A DNA stretch of 13,280 nucleotides from Psychrobacter sp. GTDB taxonomy: Bacteria; Pseudomonadota; Gammaproteobacteria; Pseudomonadales; Moraxellaceae. Under the pieces are notes generated by a model that saw only the letters and a list, made by a program, of their open reading frames with translations, had not been told where the DNA came from and did no database searches. The position numbers were made by a program, and so were the translations under genes. The stretch is from positions 1 to 13,280 of the forward strand of contig JARIAA010000191.1 of NCBI GenBank assembly GCA_029264635.1, given 5' to 3'. This document shows, piece by piece, positions 6,901 to 13,280 of this stretch; the stretch's first letter is position 1, and each line of letters begins with the position of its first letter.

Positions 6901-7605
6901 ATGACACAAAAATATATGCAACAAGAAGCACCTAAACAAAAGAACCGCGTCATACTGATACATGGCCTACATCAAACTGCATGGATTATGCGCCCACTCG
7001 CGAAACGCTTACAAGCAGCCGGCTTTGATACTCATCAATACGCCTATCGTAGTATGCGTGATGGCATCAAAACCAATAGCGCCCGCCTAAATGACTGGCT
7101 AGAAAACCATCATCATCCAGACCAACCGATAGATTTGGTCGGACATAGTTTAGGCGGGTTAATTATTCGTGATTTTGTGTATCATTATCCAAAGTGGCAG
7201 ATTGGGCGCTGCGTAACTTTGGGAACGCCGCATAACGGTAGCATTTGTGCCGATTATATTTGGCGCTTGACCCCTGCGGTGGTGGGTCGCTCCTATGTTG
7301 ACGCGTTAGATGGGACGGTTGCGCCGTTGCCAGCGCACGTTACCTTGGGCGTGATTGCTGGCAATCGCCCTTACGGTTTGGGACAGCTATTTTTGCAATA
7401 TCATAACCGAAAACTGCGTACAGCAGACCAAACGCCACTTAAAGAAAAGCGTGCACACGATGGCACAGTATATGTGGAAGAAACTAAAATGGACGCTGCT
7501 ACTGATCACATTGTGATGCCCGTTTCACATACAGGCATGTTAGTTGATAAGTTAGTAGCGGCGCAAACCCAATATTTTTTACAGTATGGAAAGTTTAAAC
7601 GTTAG
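6901..7605 (+). CDS. Alpha/beta-hydrolase, lipase/esterase-like, cytoplasmic
   Basis: A 234-residue alpha/beta-hydrolase-fold protein. It shows the oxyanion-hole motif VILIHGLHQTAW (17-28, HG at 21-22), the nucleophile elbow GHSLGG (81-86, Ser83), and the GTPHNGS motif (108-114) seen in triacylglycerol-lipase and PGAP1-like subgroups. Likely acid and base are D187 in HDGTV and H210 in SHTGM. No signal peptide or membrane segment is visible, so it probably acts in the cytoplasm; the natural ester or amide substrate is unknown. ATG 6901 is preferred, with GGA (6891-6893) 7 nt upstream; in-frame TTG 6889 would add four residues and lacks a ribosome binding site. It is divergent from the lipoprotein gene, convergent with rnd, and seems to be a single-gene unit. 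No convincing -35/-10 pair was found in the AT-rich 104-bp gap before it. Confidence 0.85.
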   Translation: MTQKYMQQEAPKQKNRVILIHGLHQTAWIMRPLAKRLQAAGFDTHQYAYRSMRDGIKTNSARLNDWLENHHHPDQPIDLVGHSLGGLIIRDFVYHYPKWQIGRCVTLGTPHNGSICADYIWRLTPAVVGRSYVDALDGTVAPLPAHVTLGVIAGNRPYGLGQLFLQYHNRKLRTADQTPLKEKRAHDGTVYVEETKMDAATDHIVMPVSHTGMLVDKLVAAQTQYFLQYGKFKR

Positions 7606-7613
7606 TATGTTTG

Positions 7614-7644
7614 AGCGTTTAATTTCTGTTAACATTTAAGCGCT
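7614..7644. terminator. Weak stem-loop in the hydrolase-rnd convergent gap
   Basis: AGCGTTTAA (7614-7622) pairs with TTAAGCGCT (7636-7644), nine pairs with one G-U and a 13-nt loop. It lies in the 54-bp space between two convergent genes, where a bidirectional terminator is expected, but neither side carries a real T-run. Tentative. Confidence 0.3.
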
Positions 7645-7659
7645 ACTAAAACTTAAAGT

Positions 7660-9009
7660 CTATGAAATAGTAATACCCATACCCTGCTGTAACTCCGCTT
7701 TATGTGCTTCAATGACTGGAATCAAGGTTTGCATCACCCACTCATTACGCCAACCCTTTAAACCTTGTGGTAATTCAGCTAAGTCCTTATTATAGGCAAT
7801 GACTTCATATAACTGACTCAGCCATTTTTTGCGCATCAGCACATTGGCGGGCACGCCAATTTTTTCTGCTTGTGCCTCTATGGTTTGTTGAACAGCTTTT
7901 GACAGTACTTTATTCTTAGAGCGATAAGGCGGAGGCAAAAGATCTGGATGCTCAGCAGGGTGGAGATTTTTTGCCTCTTTGATAACCTTGAGCAGCTCTT
8001 CGCCATAGAGTCTGAGCATACTGCGGTGCATGGTTGTTTTGTGGGCAAGCTCACGCATATTGGTTGGCTTTTCGGTAATTATCTCGCGCACAGCTTGTTT
8101 TTTGATTACAAAGGTACGCGGCTGATTGGTCGCGCGCGCCAACTGCTCGCGCCAAGTTGCAACCGCTTGCAGTATCGCCATTTGCTGCGAATTATAGCGA
8201 TAATCTGCCATCGTCAGGTACATGTCATCATCTGCCACATGCTGCGCCTGATATAACTCATAAGCATACAGCTGACAATCTGCCCATACATAGTCAAATA
8301 GACCCTGCTTTTTTAGCTCGTATTCAAGGCTTAAATATAGCGCGGGCAAAAAGCGTACATCATCAATTGCGTATTGCTCTTGCTCATCTGACAGTGGACG
8401 CTGAAGCCAATCAGACTGACTTTGTTCTTTATCAATATGCATATCCAACTGATCATCAAGTGCTTGCTGATAGCCCATTTGTAGCTGACCTGTCAAATAG
8501 GACAAAGCAATCTGCGTATCAAAAATATTGGTCAATGGAGGGCAGCCAGAGAGTAGATAAAAAATGCCTAAATCTTCTCCACACGCATGCCAAATCGCCA
8601 CCTCAACGTCGCCTAGTGCCTGCCATAATTTAGCTAATTGTAACTGCGGCGCATCTAGTAAATAAATGTGATTGCCTGTATTCAGCTGCACAAGAGCCAG
8701 ACGTGGATAGTAAGTATCACGCTTAATAAACTCAGTATCTAAAGCGACCCGTCCGCAAACTTCCAAGGCCTTGATAACCTGCGCCAGCTGCTCTTGCTTA
8801 CGTACCCAAGTGACCGACGCTGCCTCTGCTATGTCCAGCAGTGCATCAATATCGGGCTTAGCAGGCACTGCTGCTAAATTGTTAGTAGTACCGATCTGGC
8901 TCTCATCAACGCCGACAATTGAGTGAGAGGACGAAGTACTATCTTGAGCATAGTAAGTTTGAGAAGCATGGGCTTGAGAAGTTGAATTTACAGCGCTAAG
9001 GTCAGACAC
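7660..9009 (-). CDS. rnd: Ribonuclease D family 3'-5' exoribonuclease
   Basis: RNase D trims the 3' ends of tRNA precursors and other small RNAs. The DEDD catalytic signature is present: Exo I in VALDTEF (D91 and E93, counted from GTG 9009), Exo II in HACGEDLGIF (D146), Exo III in YAIDDVRFLPAL (Y213, D217). An HRDC-like domain follows (about 285-350, ATWREQLARATNQPRTFVIKK and onward). A Ser/Thr/Gln-rich N-terminal tail of about 60 residues precedes the nuclease domain. The frame is open up to TTG 9075, but the 5' part of that longer version contains a hairpin plus T-run (9026-9058) and encodes an implausible hydrophobic start. GTG 9009, with CAGG (9022-9019) 9 nt upstream, is the best-supported start; later starts cannot be excluded. 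It is downstream of recR on the same strand and convergent with the hydrolase gene. Confidence 0.85.
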   Translation of the reverse strand: MSDLSAVNSTSQAHASQTYYAQDSTSSSHSIVGVDESQIGTTNNLAAVPAKPDIDALLDIAEAASVTWVRKQEQLAQVIKALEVCGRVALDTEFIKRDTYYPRLALVQLNTGNHIYLLDAPQLQLAKLWQALGDVEVAIWHACGEDLGIFYLLSGCPPLTNIFDTQIALSYLTGQLQMGYQQALDDQLDMHIDKEQSQSDWLQRPLSDEQEQYAIDDVRFLPALYLSLEYELKKQGLFDYVWADCQLYAYELYQAQHVADDDMYLTMADYRYNSQQMAILQAVATWREQLARATNQPRTFVIKKQAVREIITEKPTNMRELAHKTTMHRSMLRLYGEELLKVIKEAKNLHPAEHPDLLPPPYRSKNKVLSKAVQQTIEAQAEKIGVPANVLMRKKWLSQLYEVIAYNKDLAELPQGLKGWRNEWVMQTLIPVIEAHKAELQQGMGITIS

Positions 9010-9025
9010 GGGCAGATACCTGCAT

Positions 9026-9058
9026 AAATAAAAAAAGAAAGCGCTAACCATAGCGCTT
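9026..9058 (-). terminator. Intrinsic terminator after recR, overlapping the rnd leader
   Basis: Read on the - strand, AAGCGCTA (9058-9051) pairs with TAGCGCTT (9046-9039) as an 8-bp perfect stem with a 4-nt loop, followed by TCTTTTTTTATTTAT (9038-9024). It begins 66 nt after the recR stop and ends shortly before the GTG start proposed for rnd. It is a good terminator for recR; it would also be transcribed from the promoter at 9079-9087 and could attenuate rnd. Confidence 0.8.
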
Positions 9059-9078
9059 AGAGATAGGATAAACAAACG

Positions 9079-9087
9079 ATTATATCA
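9079..9087 (-). promoter_or_regulatory. Extended -10 promoter upstream of rnd
   Basis: On the - strand TGATATAAT (9087-9079) is a perfect extended -10 element (TG-N-TATAAT). No good -35 box lies at 16-18 nt, which extended -10 promoters can do without. The predicted start near 9072 is downstream of recR (stop at 9124) and upstream of rnd, so it would give rnd its own transcript, passing through the hairpin at 9039-9058. Confidence 0.5.
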
Positions 9088-9123
9088 AATCAGCATACTG
9101 ATTGAGAGATATGCGTTATTGTA

Positions 9124-9717
9124 TTATAAAAAAGAGCGATTTTGCATAGCTTGGCCAAGGGTCATACTATCAAGATACTCAAGCTCGCCGCCCATCGGTA
9201 CACCTTGTGCTAAGCGCGTAACTTTGTTGACATGACGACTGACCGCTTCGCTGATAAAATGCGCCGTCGTTTGACCTTCAACGGTAGTACCCGTTGCCAG
9301 TATCAGCTCCTCAATCGGCTCTTGTTTAACACGCCATACCAACTGATCAATATTTAAATCATCAGCGCTGATACCATCAATCGGTGATAGATGCCCGCCT
9401 AAGACAAAATAGCGTCCTCGGTAGCCTGCTGTCTGCTCAATTGCCATAACGTCAGCAGCGGTCTCAACCACACATAGTAAGCCATCATCACGTCTTGGGT
9501 CTTGACACAGCGGGCAAACTGCCTCATCACTGAAGCTGTGACAGCGCTGACATTCCACGATCTCCCGCATAGCCTCATCAAGCGCTTGAGCGAGCGCCAT
9601 ACCTTGCGGGCGTTTTTTGGTGAGCAGATGTAAGGCCATACGTTGGGCGCTCTTTTGACCGACACCTGGCAAAATACGCAGCTGTTTAACCAGCTGATCA
9701 AATTTAGCTGTAAGCAA
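9124..9717 (-). CDS. recR: Recombination mediator protein RecR
   Basis: RecR works with RecO and RecF to load RecA on single-stranded DNA at gaps and stalled forks. The 197-residue length is typical. It has the N-terminal helix-hairpin-helix (LRILPGVGQKSAQRMALHLL, 13-32), a four-cysteine zinc finger (C56, C59, C68, C71), a Toprim domain (VVETAADVMAIEQTAGYRGRYFVL, with ATGTTVEG further on) and the Walker-B-like C-terminal segment LAQGVPMGGELEYLD. The start is TTG 9717: AAGGA (9729-9725) lies 7 nt upstream and the MLTAKFDQLVKQL start agrees with the family. It is paired with ybaB just upstream, the common arrangement, but a stem-loop with a T-run separates them here. Confidence 0.96.
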   Translation of the reverse strand: MLTAKFDQLVKQLRILPGVGQKSAQRMALHLLTKKRPQGMALAQALDEAMREIVECQRCHSFSDEAVCPLCQDPRRDDGLLCVVETAADVMAIEQTAGYRGRYFVLGGHLSPIDGISADDLNIDQLVWRVKQEPIEELILATGTTVEGQTTAHFISEAVSRHVNKVTRLAQGVPMGGELEYLDSMTLGQAMQNRSFL

Positions 9718-9747
9718 AGTTGCTTCCTTTATCTATAAAGCGTAGCT

Positions 9748-9791
9748 ATAAAAATGGGGTCGTATCCTGTAGATAACAACCCCATTTTTAT
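9748..9791 (-). terminator. Stem-loop with T-run between ybaB and recR
   Basis: A perfect 13-bp inverted repeat, ATAAAAATGGGGT (9748-9760) and ACCCCATTTTTAT (9779-9791), with an 18-nt loop. Each arm has a T-run on its outer side, so it looks like a bidirectional terminator. It lies 34 nt after the ybaB stop and 19 nt before the recR ribosome binding site. The stem has only four G-C pairs and a large loop, so partial readthrough (attenuation) is likelier than a full stop; recR has no other clear promoter. Confidence 0.65.
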
Positions 9792-9824
9792 GTTCAATCT
9801 GCAGTATTTACGGCAAATCGACGC

Positions 9825-10154
9825 TTAAAACAAACCTTGCATACCTGGTGGTAGACCCATACCTGAGGTCGCGCCAGCCATGGTCTCTTCATATAGCTCA
9901 TCTGCTTGACGCACCGCATCATTGATAGCCGCAGCAATCAAGTCTTCAATCATGTCAGGCTCATCTTCCAATAAGCTTGGATCGATGGTCAGACGCTTGA
10001 CCACATGGCGACCTGTCATAGTGACTTTTACTAGGCCACTACCCGCTTCTGCCTGCACCTCTTTATTAGCCAGCTCTTTTTTAGCATTTTCGACATTGGC
10101 TTCGACTTTTTTTTGCATTGTCTGTGCTTGTTGCATCAGTGCTTGGATGTTCAT
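9825..10154 (-). CDS. ybaB: YbaB/EbfC family nucleoid-associated protein
   Basis: A 109-residue DNA-binding protein of the YbaB/EbfC family, a small dimeric nucleoid-associated protein often encoded next to recR. Typical features are the N-terminal coiled-coil-forming helix rich in Gln, Lys and Glu (MNIQALMQQAQTMQKKVEAN), the central strand segment EAGSGLVKVTMTGRHVVKRLTIDPSLLED (36-64), the helix EDLIAAAINDAVRQADE and a flexible, Gly/Met/Pro-rich end (GMGLPPGMQGLF). AGAGG (10164-10160) lies 5 nt before ATG 10154. The usual dnaX partner upstream is absent; metZ lies there instead. It has its own promoter at 10220-10248. Confidence 0.94.
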   Translation of the reverse strand: MNIQALMQQAQTMQKKVEANVENAKKELANKEVQAEAGSGLVKVTMTGRHVVKRLTIDPSLLEDEPDMIEDLIAAAINDAVRQADELYEETMAGATSGMGLPPGMQGLF

Positions 10155-10219
10155 AATTGCCTCTTTTTTTTATCATAATGAATAGTGATTAATAACGTAA
10201 AGTGAATGCGTTGGTGATG

Positions 10220-10248
10220 ATTATACCGTCATCTTTATAAACTGTCTA
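10220..10248 (-). promoter_or_regulatory. Sigma70-type promoter for ybaB-recR
   Basis: On the - strand TAGACA (10248-10243; five of six -35 positions) is followed by exactly 17 nt and a perfect -10 TATAAT (10225-10220). It overlaps the last codons of metZ. The predicted start is near 10213, giving a leader of about 60 nt before ybaB. Confidence 0.7.
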
Positions 10249-11524
10249 AACCACGCGCCAAATCTTTGATAATATCTTCCACATCTTCTAAACCCACTGA
10301 CAGACGGATAAGGCTATCTTCGACGCCAGCCTCGGCACGCGCCTCAGGGGAGAGCCTAAAATGCGTCGTGGTAGCAGGGTGAGTAATCGTGGTTTTGGCA
10401 TCGCCCAAGTTGTTGGTGATAGAAACCATTTGCGTTGAATCGATCACATGCCAAGCAGCGACCTTGGCATTAAAACCATGTGAATCACCGCTATCAGAAG
10501 GTTTCACTTCAAAGCCCATGATAGCACCGTAGCCATCTTTCATGTGATGTTGGCGCTTGGTCAGCTCATGAGACGGATGGTCAGAGAGCCCTGAGAAATG
10601 TACTTTACTGACATTAGGATGACGAACCAAAAACTCTGCCACTTGGTTGGCATTGGCACAGTGGGCTTGCATGCGTAATTTAAGCGTCTCAAGTCCTTTA
10701 GTAAAGACCCACGCATTAAACGGACTCATACTGATACCACCTGAGCGCACCACTGTAAACGCTTCTTGCATGAGCTTATCACTACCAACCAGCGCACCGC
10801 CCAATACTCGACCCTGCCCGTCCAAATATTTGGTCGCAGAATGAATCACCACATCTGCACCCAACTCTAATGGGCGCTGTAGCGCGGGCGTAGCAAAGCA
10901 GTTATCAACGACCAGCAAGATATCGTTCGCTTTACATAACTCGCTTAAATAACCAATATCGCATATCTGCGCCAAAGGGTTGCTTGGACTTTCGCAATAA
11001 ATCACTTTGGTATTTGACTGTACGGCACTTGCCCACGCCTCATTATCGAAGCAATCAACGTAGCTGACCTCAACGCCGAACTTAGCCATATAATTATCAA
11101 ATAGTCCAATTGATGAGCCAAATAATTGGTTGGCCGCCAGCAGATGATCGCCCGCCTTTAGATAGGCCAAGCACATGGTTAAAATAGCGCCCATGCCTGA
11201 TGCGGTAGCAACGGCGCGTTCGCCATTTTCAAGCGCGGCAAGGCGGCGCTCAAAGGTGCGCACACTAGGGTTGGTATGACGCGAATAAACATTGCCAGTC
11301 TTGGTACCATCGAAATGCGCAGCCGCGTCGCTTGCTGAGGTATAAACATAGGAGCTGGTCGTAAAGATGGGTTCGGAATGTTCGCCCTCATCGGTACGAT
11401 GTTGTCCTGCCCGCACTGCAATGGTTTGCATACCGTAATCTAGACCTAAATCCAAAGCATCGTTACGCCAGTTTGGATCTAATTCATTCAAGCTGCTCTC
11501 ATCCTTTGTTTGCGTCTGACTCAT
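10235..11524 (-). CDS. metZ: O-succinylhomoserine sulfhydrylase (Cys/Met metabolism PLP enzyme)
   Basis: A PLP enzyme of the trans-sulfuration family. MetZ members make homocysteine directly from O-succinylhomoserine and sulfide in methionine synthesis. The 429-residue protein shows the substrate/PLP-phosphate segment TGNVYSRHTNPSVRTFERRLAALE (76-99), the ASGMGA loop (108-113), VVDNCFATP (205-213) and the Schiff-base lysine K232 in HSATKYLDGQGRV. The last motif and the C-terminal SITNNLGDAKTTITHPATTTH favour MetZ over cystathionine gamma-synthase or the O-acetylhomoserine enzyme, but substrate choice is an inference. ATG 11524 has GGA 6 nt upstream (11533-11531); the frame extends to ATG 11596, which lacks a ribosome binding site and would add a low-complexity 24-residue tail. 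It appears to be transcribed alone from the intergenic region above it. Confidence 0.9.
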   Translation of the reverse strand: MSQTQTKDESSLNELDPNWRNDALDLGLDYGMQTIAVRAGQHRTDEGEHSEPIFTTSSYVYTSASDAAAHFDGTKTGNVYSRHTNPSVRTFERRLAALENGERAVATASGMGAILTMCLAYLKAGDHLLAANQLFGSSIGLFDNYMAKFGVEVSYVDCFDNEAWASAVQSNTKVIYCESPSNPLAQICDIGYLSELCKANDILLVVDNCFATPALQRPLELGADVVIHSATKYLDGQGRVLGGALVGSDKLMQEAFTVVRSGGISMSPFNAWVFTKGLETLKLRMQAHCANANQVAEFLVRHPNVSKVHFSGLSDHPSHELTKRQHHMKDGYGAIMGFEVKPSDSGDSHGFNAKVAAWHVIDSTQMVSITNNLGDAKTTITHPATTTHFRLSPEARAEAGVEDSLIRLSVGLEDVEDIIKDLARGLDSL

Positions 11525-11795
11525 AAATTTTCCGTTACTGGGGTTAGCATTAAAATCATTTCTAGCATTGGAGAAAATGCTGTTATTTTTTATCATTGAT
11601 TCTAAATGAGACGGTTTAACCGCTCTATTTAACTTATTCGCGTAACTTACCTATTCAATCTAAAGGTTCCATCTATTTATAATGAATAGAAATCACTCGA
11701 TGTTCAAGATCAATTTTCTCAAATCTCTATAGTGATATTTTAAGATGGGGTTTATCATATCATGTCATCTTATGTCAGGCACGCACTCCGTCTTG

Positions 11796-11823
11796 TTTTT
11801 ATTATTGTGCTTTATTTTGTCAA
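11796..11823 (-). promoter_or_regulatory. Candidate promoter for metZ
   Basis: On the - strand a perfect -35 TTGACA (11823-11818) is followed after 16 nt by TAAAAA (11801-11796), a four-of-six -10 match. If used, it gives metZ a leader of about 260 nt. The weak -10 makes this tentative. Confidence 0.35.
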
Positions 11824-11933
11824 GTTAATATATCTACATAAGTAGATAGATACTTGCCAGGATTCAGCTACTGCTTATAAAATATTTAGACTGCTAAATC
11901 AATGATTATTGTCAAGATACTCTGGTCTCCATG

Positions 11934-11957
11934 CTCAATTTTGATCATAAAATTGAG
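11934..11957. repeat. 24-bp inverted repeat, possible operator or stem-loop
   Basis: CTCAATTTT (11934-11942) and AAAATTGAG (11949-11957) form a perfect 9-bp inverted repeat around GATCAT. There is no T-run on either side, and the symmetric, AT-rich form resembles a dimeric regulator site. It is about 107 nt upstream of the -35 box of the PLD gene and 110 nt from the metZ -35 candidate. Confidence 0.5.
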
Positions 11958-12063
11958 TGAAACTCATAGTAACAAACTAAGTGCATTGCTAAGAAAAATA
12001 ACGTATTTTTGATAGGCAGATATTGTTACACCTGTTAAGCTTAGCGGCGATTTAATTTACGCT

Positions 12064-12092
12064 TTGAGCATTGTTATTATATGTTTTATAAT
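12064..12092 (+). promoter_or_regulatory. Promoter for the PLD-family lipoprotein gene
   Basis: TTGAGC (12064-12069) is followed by 17 nt and a perfect -10 TATAAT (12087-12092). Predicted start near 12099, about 58 nt before the ATG at 12157. Confidence 0.6.
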
Positions 12093-12156
12093 CAATACTG
12101 TTATTATTTTTAATAAACTTATGTAGGCTTTTTAAGGTTATTGAGGCAGATCCGTT

Positions 12157-13149
12157 ATGTCAATGTTAAGTATAGAGCCGAGTAGCTTGTCGCTGAGTCT
12201 GACACTCGGATTAACTTTAGGGCTAAGTGCTTGCCAAAGTCTACCAAAACAGCCACATTTATCAGAAAGCCAAGCATTATCAGCTCGCGTTAATGCTTTG
12301 TACCAAGAAAATAGTGTCTCAGGCGATCAAAGTAACAAAGCGCGTATCAATAATACTGATCTGGTGGCAGCCATCAGTGAACAAAACAATATTCACCCTG
12401 AATTATCAGGTTATCATCCGATTGTCACCGGTGCAAATGCCTTTGCTTCACGCAGCATCTTAACTGACATGGCTACTCGCAACATTGACATACAATACTA
12501 CATTTGGCATGACGATCAAGCAGGTCAGCTACTGCTAAAAGACTTATGGGAAGCTGCTGAGCGCGGTGTGATTGTACGCTTATTACTGGATGATTTTAAT
12601 AACAACGCGCAATTTGATCAGCATTTATTGCGCTTTGCCAGTCACCCCAATATTGCAGTACGTATCATTAACCCCTTAATGCATCGTAAATTTCAAGCGT
12701 TAAACTTTGTCACCGGTTTGCCACGCATTAATCGGCGTATGCACAATAAAAGCATGACTTTTGACAAGCAAATCACCGTTATCGGTGGTCGCAATATTGG
12801 CAATGAATACCTTAGCAACGACCAAAACAGCCAATTTGCTGATTTAGATGTGTTGCTCATTGGCAAGGTGGTCGCAGACATTGACAATAGCTTTACCAGT
12901 TATTGGTCAGCGCCGATATCTTTTGATATCGAAACGCTGGTCACACTTGATAAAGGGACGACGAGTAATTTTTTAATTGGCTTAGATAAGCTTGATGAAG
13001 ATGAAAAAAGTAACTCACGTAGTAGTTTGGCGATCTATAAAACGGCGGTCGAGGACTCTTCTATCGATGTTGATTTGGTCAATAAACGTGTCCCATTTCG
13101 ATGGACGGACATGCAGTTTTTAAGCGACGATGTTGGTAAGTTAAAATAA
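12157..13149 (+). CDS. Phospholipase D-family lipoprotein, C-terminally truncated (probable pseudogene)
   Basis: The protein begins with a hydrophobic leader and lipobox LSAC (cleavage before C26), so it is a predicted envelope lipoprotein. The leader has no basic residues. It then has the first PLD domain: NIDIQYYIWHDDQAGQLLL (109-127), GVIVRLLLDDFNNN, and an HKD motif with H196, K198 and D203, followed by GGRN (210-213). PLD/cardiolipin-synthase-like enzymes need two HKD motifs to form the active site and are usually near 500 residues or more. This frame stops at 330, in the linker just after WTDMQFLSDDVGKLK, and no second HKD is present. Within the following 131 bp no frame resumes the domain. 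A half-enzyme could act only as a homodimer; a broken gene is likelier. GAGG (12143-12146) lies 10 nt before ATG 12157; ATG 12163 is an alternative. Confidence 0.75.
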   Translation: MSMLSIEPSSLSLSLTLGLTLGLSACQSLPKQPHLSESQALSARVNALYQENSVSGDQSNKARINNTDLVAAISEQNNIHPELSGYHPIVTGANAFASRSILTDMATRNIDIQYYIWHDDQAGQLLLKDLWEAAERGVIVRLLLDDFNNNAQFDQHLLRFASHPNIAVRIINPLMHRKFQALNFVTGLPRINRRMHNKSMTFDKQITVIGGRNIGNEYLSNDQNSQFADLDVLLIGKVVADIDNSFTSYWSAPISFDIETLVTLDKGTTSNFLIGLDKLDEDEKSNSRSSLAIYKTAVEDSSIDVDLVNKRVPFRWTDMQFLSDDVGKLK

Positions 13150-13193
13150 AATAAAAAAAATAAATAGGAAATATGTCTTTAAGCATCATCCTG

Positions 13194-13206
13194 TTTACTA
13201 AGTAAA
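13194..13206. repeat. 13-bp palindrome after the truncated PLD gene
   Basis: TTTACT (13194-13199) and AGTAAA (13201-13206) form a perfect 6-bp inverted repeat around a single A. It lies in the AT-rich segment between the PLD stop and the GCATTATGG repeats. No function is evident. Confidence 0.4.
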
Positions 13207-13220
13207 GCATCAAAAATTAT

Positions 13221-13264
13221 GCATTATGGAAATGGCATTATGGCATAAAAGCATTATGGAAATG
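13221..13264 (+). repeat. GCATTATGG direct repeats at the window end
   Basis: GCATTATGGAAATG occurs exactly at 13221-13234 and 13251-13264 (30-bp spacing), and a shorter copy GCATTATGG is at 13235-13243 between them. The repeats lie just past the abrupt end of the PLD gene and could belong to the edge of a mobile or repetitive element that continues beyond 13280. No transposase or clear terminal inverted repeat is visible. Confidence 0.75.
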
Positions 13265-13280
13265 CCAGCTTCCCTGAGGT

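Larger units (their letters stand above)
11597..12156. other. 560-bp non-coding divergent region between metZ and the PLD gene
   Basis: No convincing coding frame is seen on either strand. The region is AT-rich and holds the presumed promoters of both flanking genes plus several inverted repeats: CGGTT/AACCG (11612-11622), TCTATT/AATAGA (11672-11690), AAGATG/CATCTT (11742-11771), TATCTAC/GTAGATA (11831-11848) and a 9-bp perfect pair at 11934-11957. No riboswitch of a class I recognise was found. Confidence 0.7.

Noticed and set aside
8157..8633. 158-codon open frame on the + strand inside rnd
   Set aside because: It is antisense to the DEDD nuclease domain whose motifs are intact, and its translation shows no known family; shadow frame.
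9010..9075. Longer RNase D start at TTG 9075 or ATG 9051
   Set aside because: Neither has a ribosome binding site; both would place the terminator stem and T-run inside the coding region and encode a hydrophobic stretch not expected for RNase D.
11525..11596. Longer MetZ start at ATG 11596
   Set aside because: No ribosome binding site, and the 24 added residues are low-complexity and outside the enzyme fold; ATG 11524 is better, though not proven.
11597..11800. S-adenosylmethionine riboswitch upstream of metZ
   Set aside because: I looked for one because of the gene's role, but no conserved core of a SAM riboswitch class could be recognised; only unrelated stems are present.
1..13280. A new defence, CRISPR or secretion system
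   Set aside because: All sizeable genes but one small lipoprotein fall into known housekeeping or enzyme families; no repeat-spacer array, toxin-antitoxin pair or defence cluster is visible.

Overview
The window reads as a chromosomal segment of a gammaproteobacterium of the family Moraxellaceae, most likely Psychrobacter. This is inferred from the protein sequences (a gcvT-gcvH-gcvP cluster, a YbaB-RecR pair, a MetZ-type sulfhydrylase) and from the moderately AT-rich intergenic DNA. No rRNA, tRNA, CRISPR array, prophage or complete insertion sequence is visible.

Positions 1-6280 (+ strand) hold the glycine cleavage region. It opens inside a tandem glycine riboswitch whose first aptamer is cut by the window edge. 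Then come a roughly 160-nt leader, gcvT (T-protein), gcvH (lipoyl H-protein), a nitroreductase-family gene and gcvP (P-protein), closed by a strong bidirectional terminator. T, H and P proteins together oxidise glycine to CO2 and ammonia and pass the methylene group to tetrahydrofolate; the E3 subunit (Lpd) is not encoded here. The two aptamers are joined by a 60-nt insert that folds on paper into one long hairpin, and a second long hairpin lies just before the gcvT ribosome binding site.

Positions 6320-9009 hold a small lipoprotein of unknown function (- strand), divergent from a cytoplasmic alpha/beta hydrolase (+), which converges on an RNase D gene (-).

Positions 9026-11524 (- strand) read metZ, ybaB/ebfC, recR, then rnd further downstream. 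A good sigma70-type promoter overlaps the 3' end of metZ and serves ybaB-recR. A stem-loop with a T-run lies between ybaB and recR, and another lies after recR. The latter overlaps the 5' end of the longest possible rnd frame and argues for a shorter, GTG-initiated RNase D.

Positions 11597-12156 are a 560-bp non-coding, AT-rich region with divergent promoter candidates and several inverted repeats. It precedes a phospholipase D-family lipoprotein gene (+) that keeps only one HKD motif and stops at 330 residues, about where homologues continue to a second HKD domain. The 131 bp after it are AT-rich, with GCATTATGG direct repeats, and do not continue the PLD frame, so this gene is probably truncated by a deletion or insertion whose other side lies outside the window.
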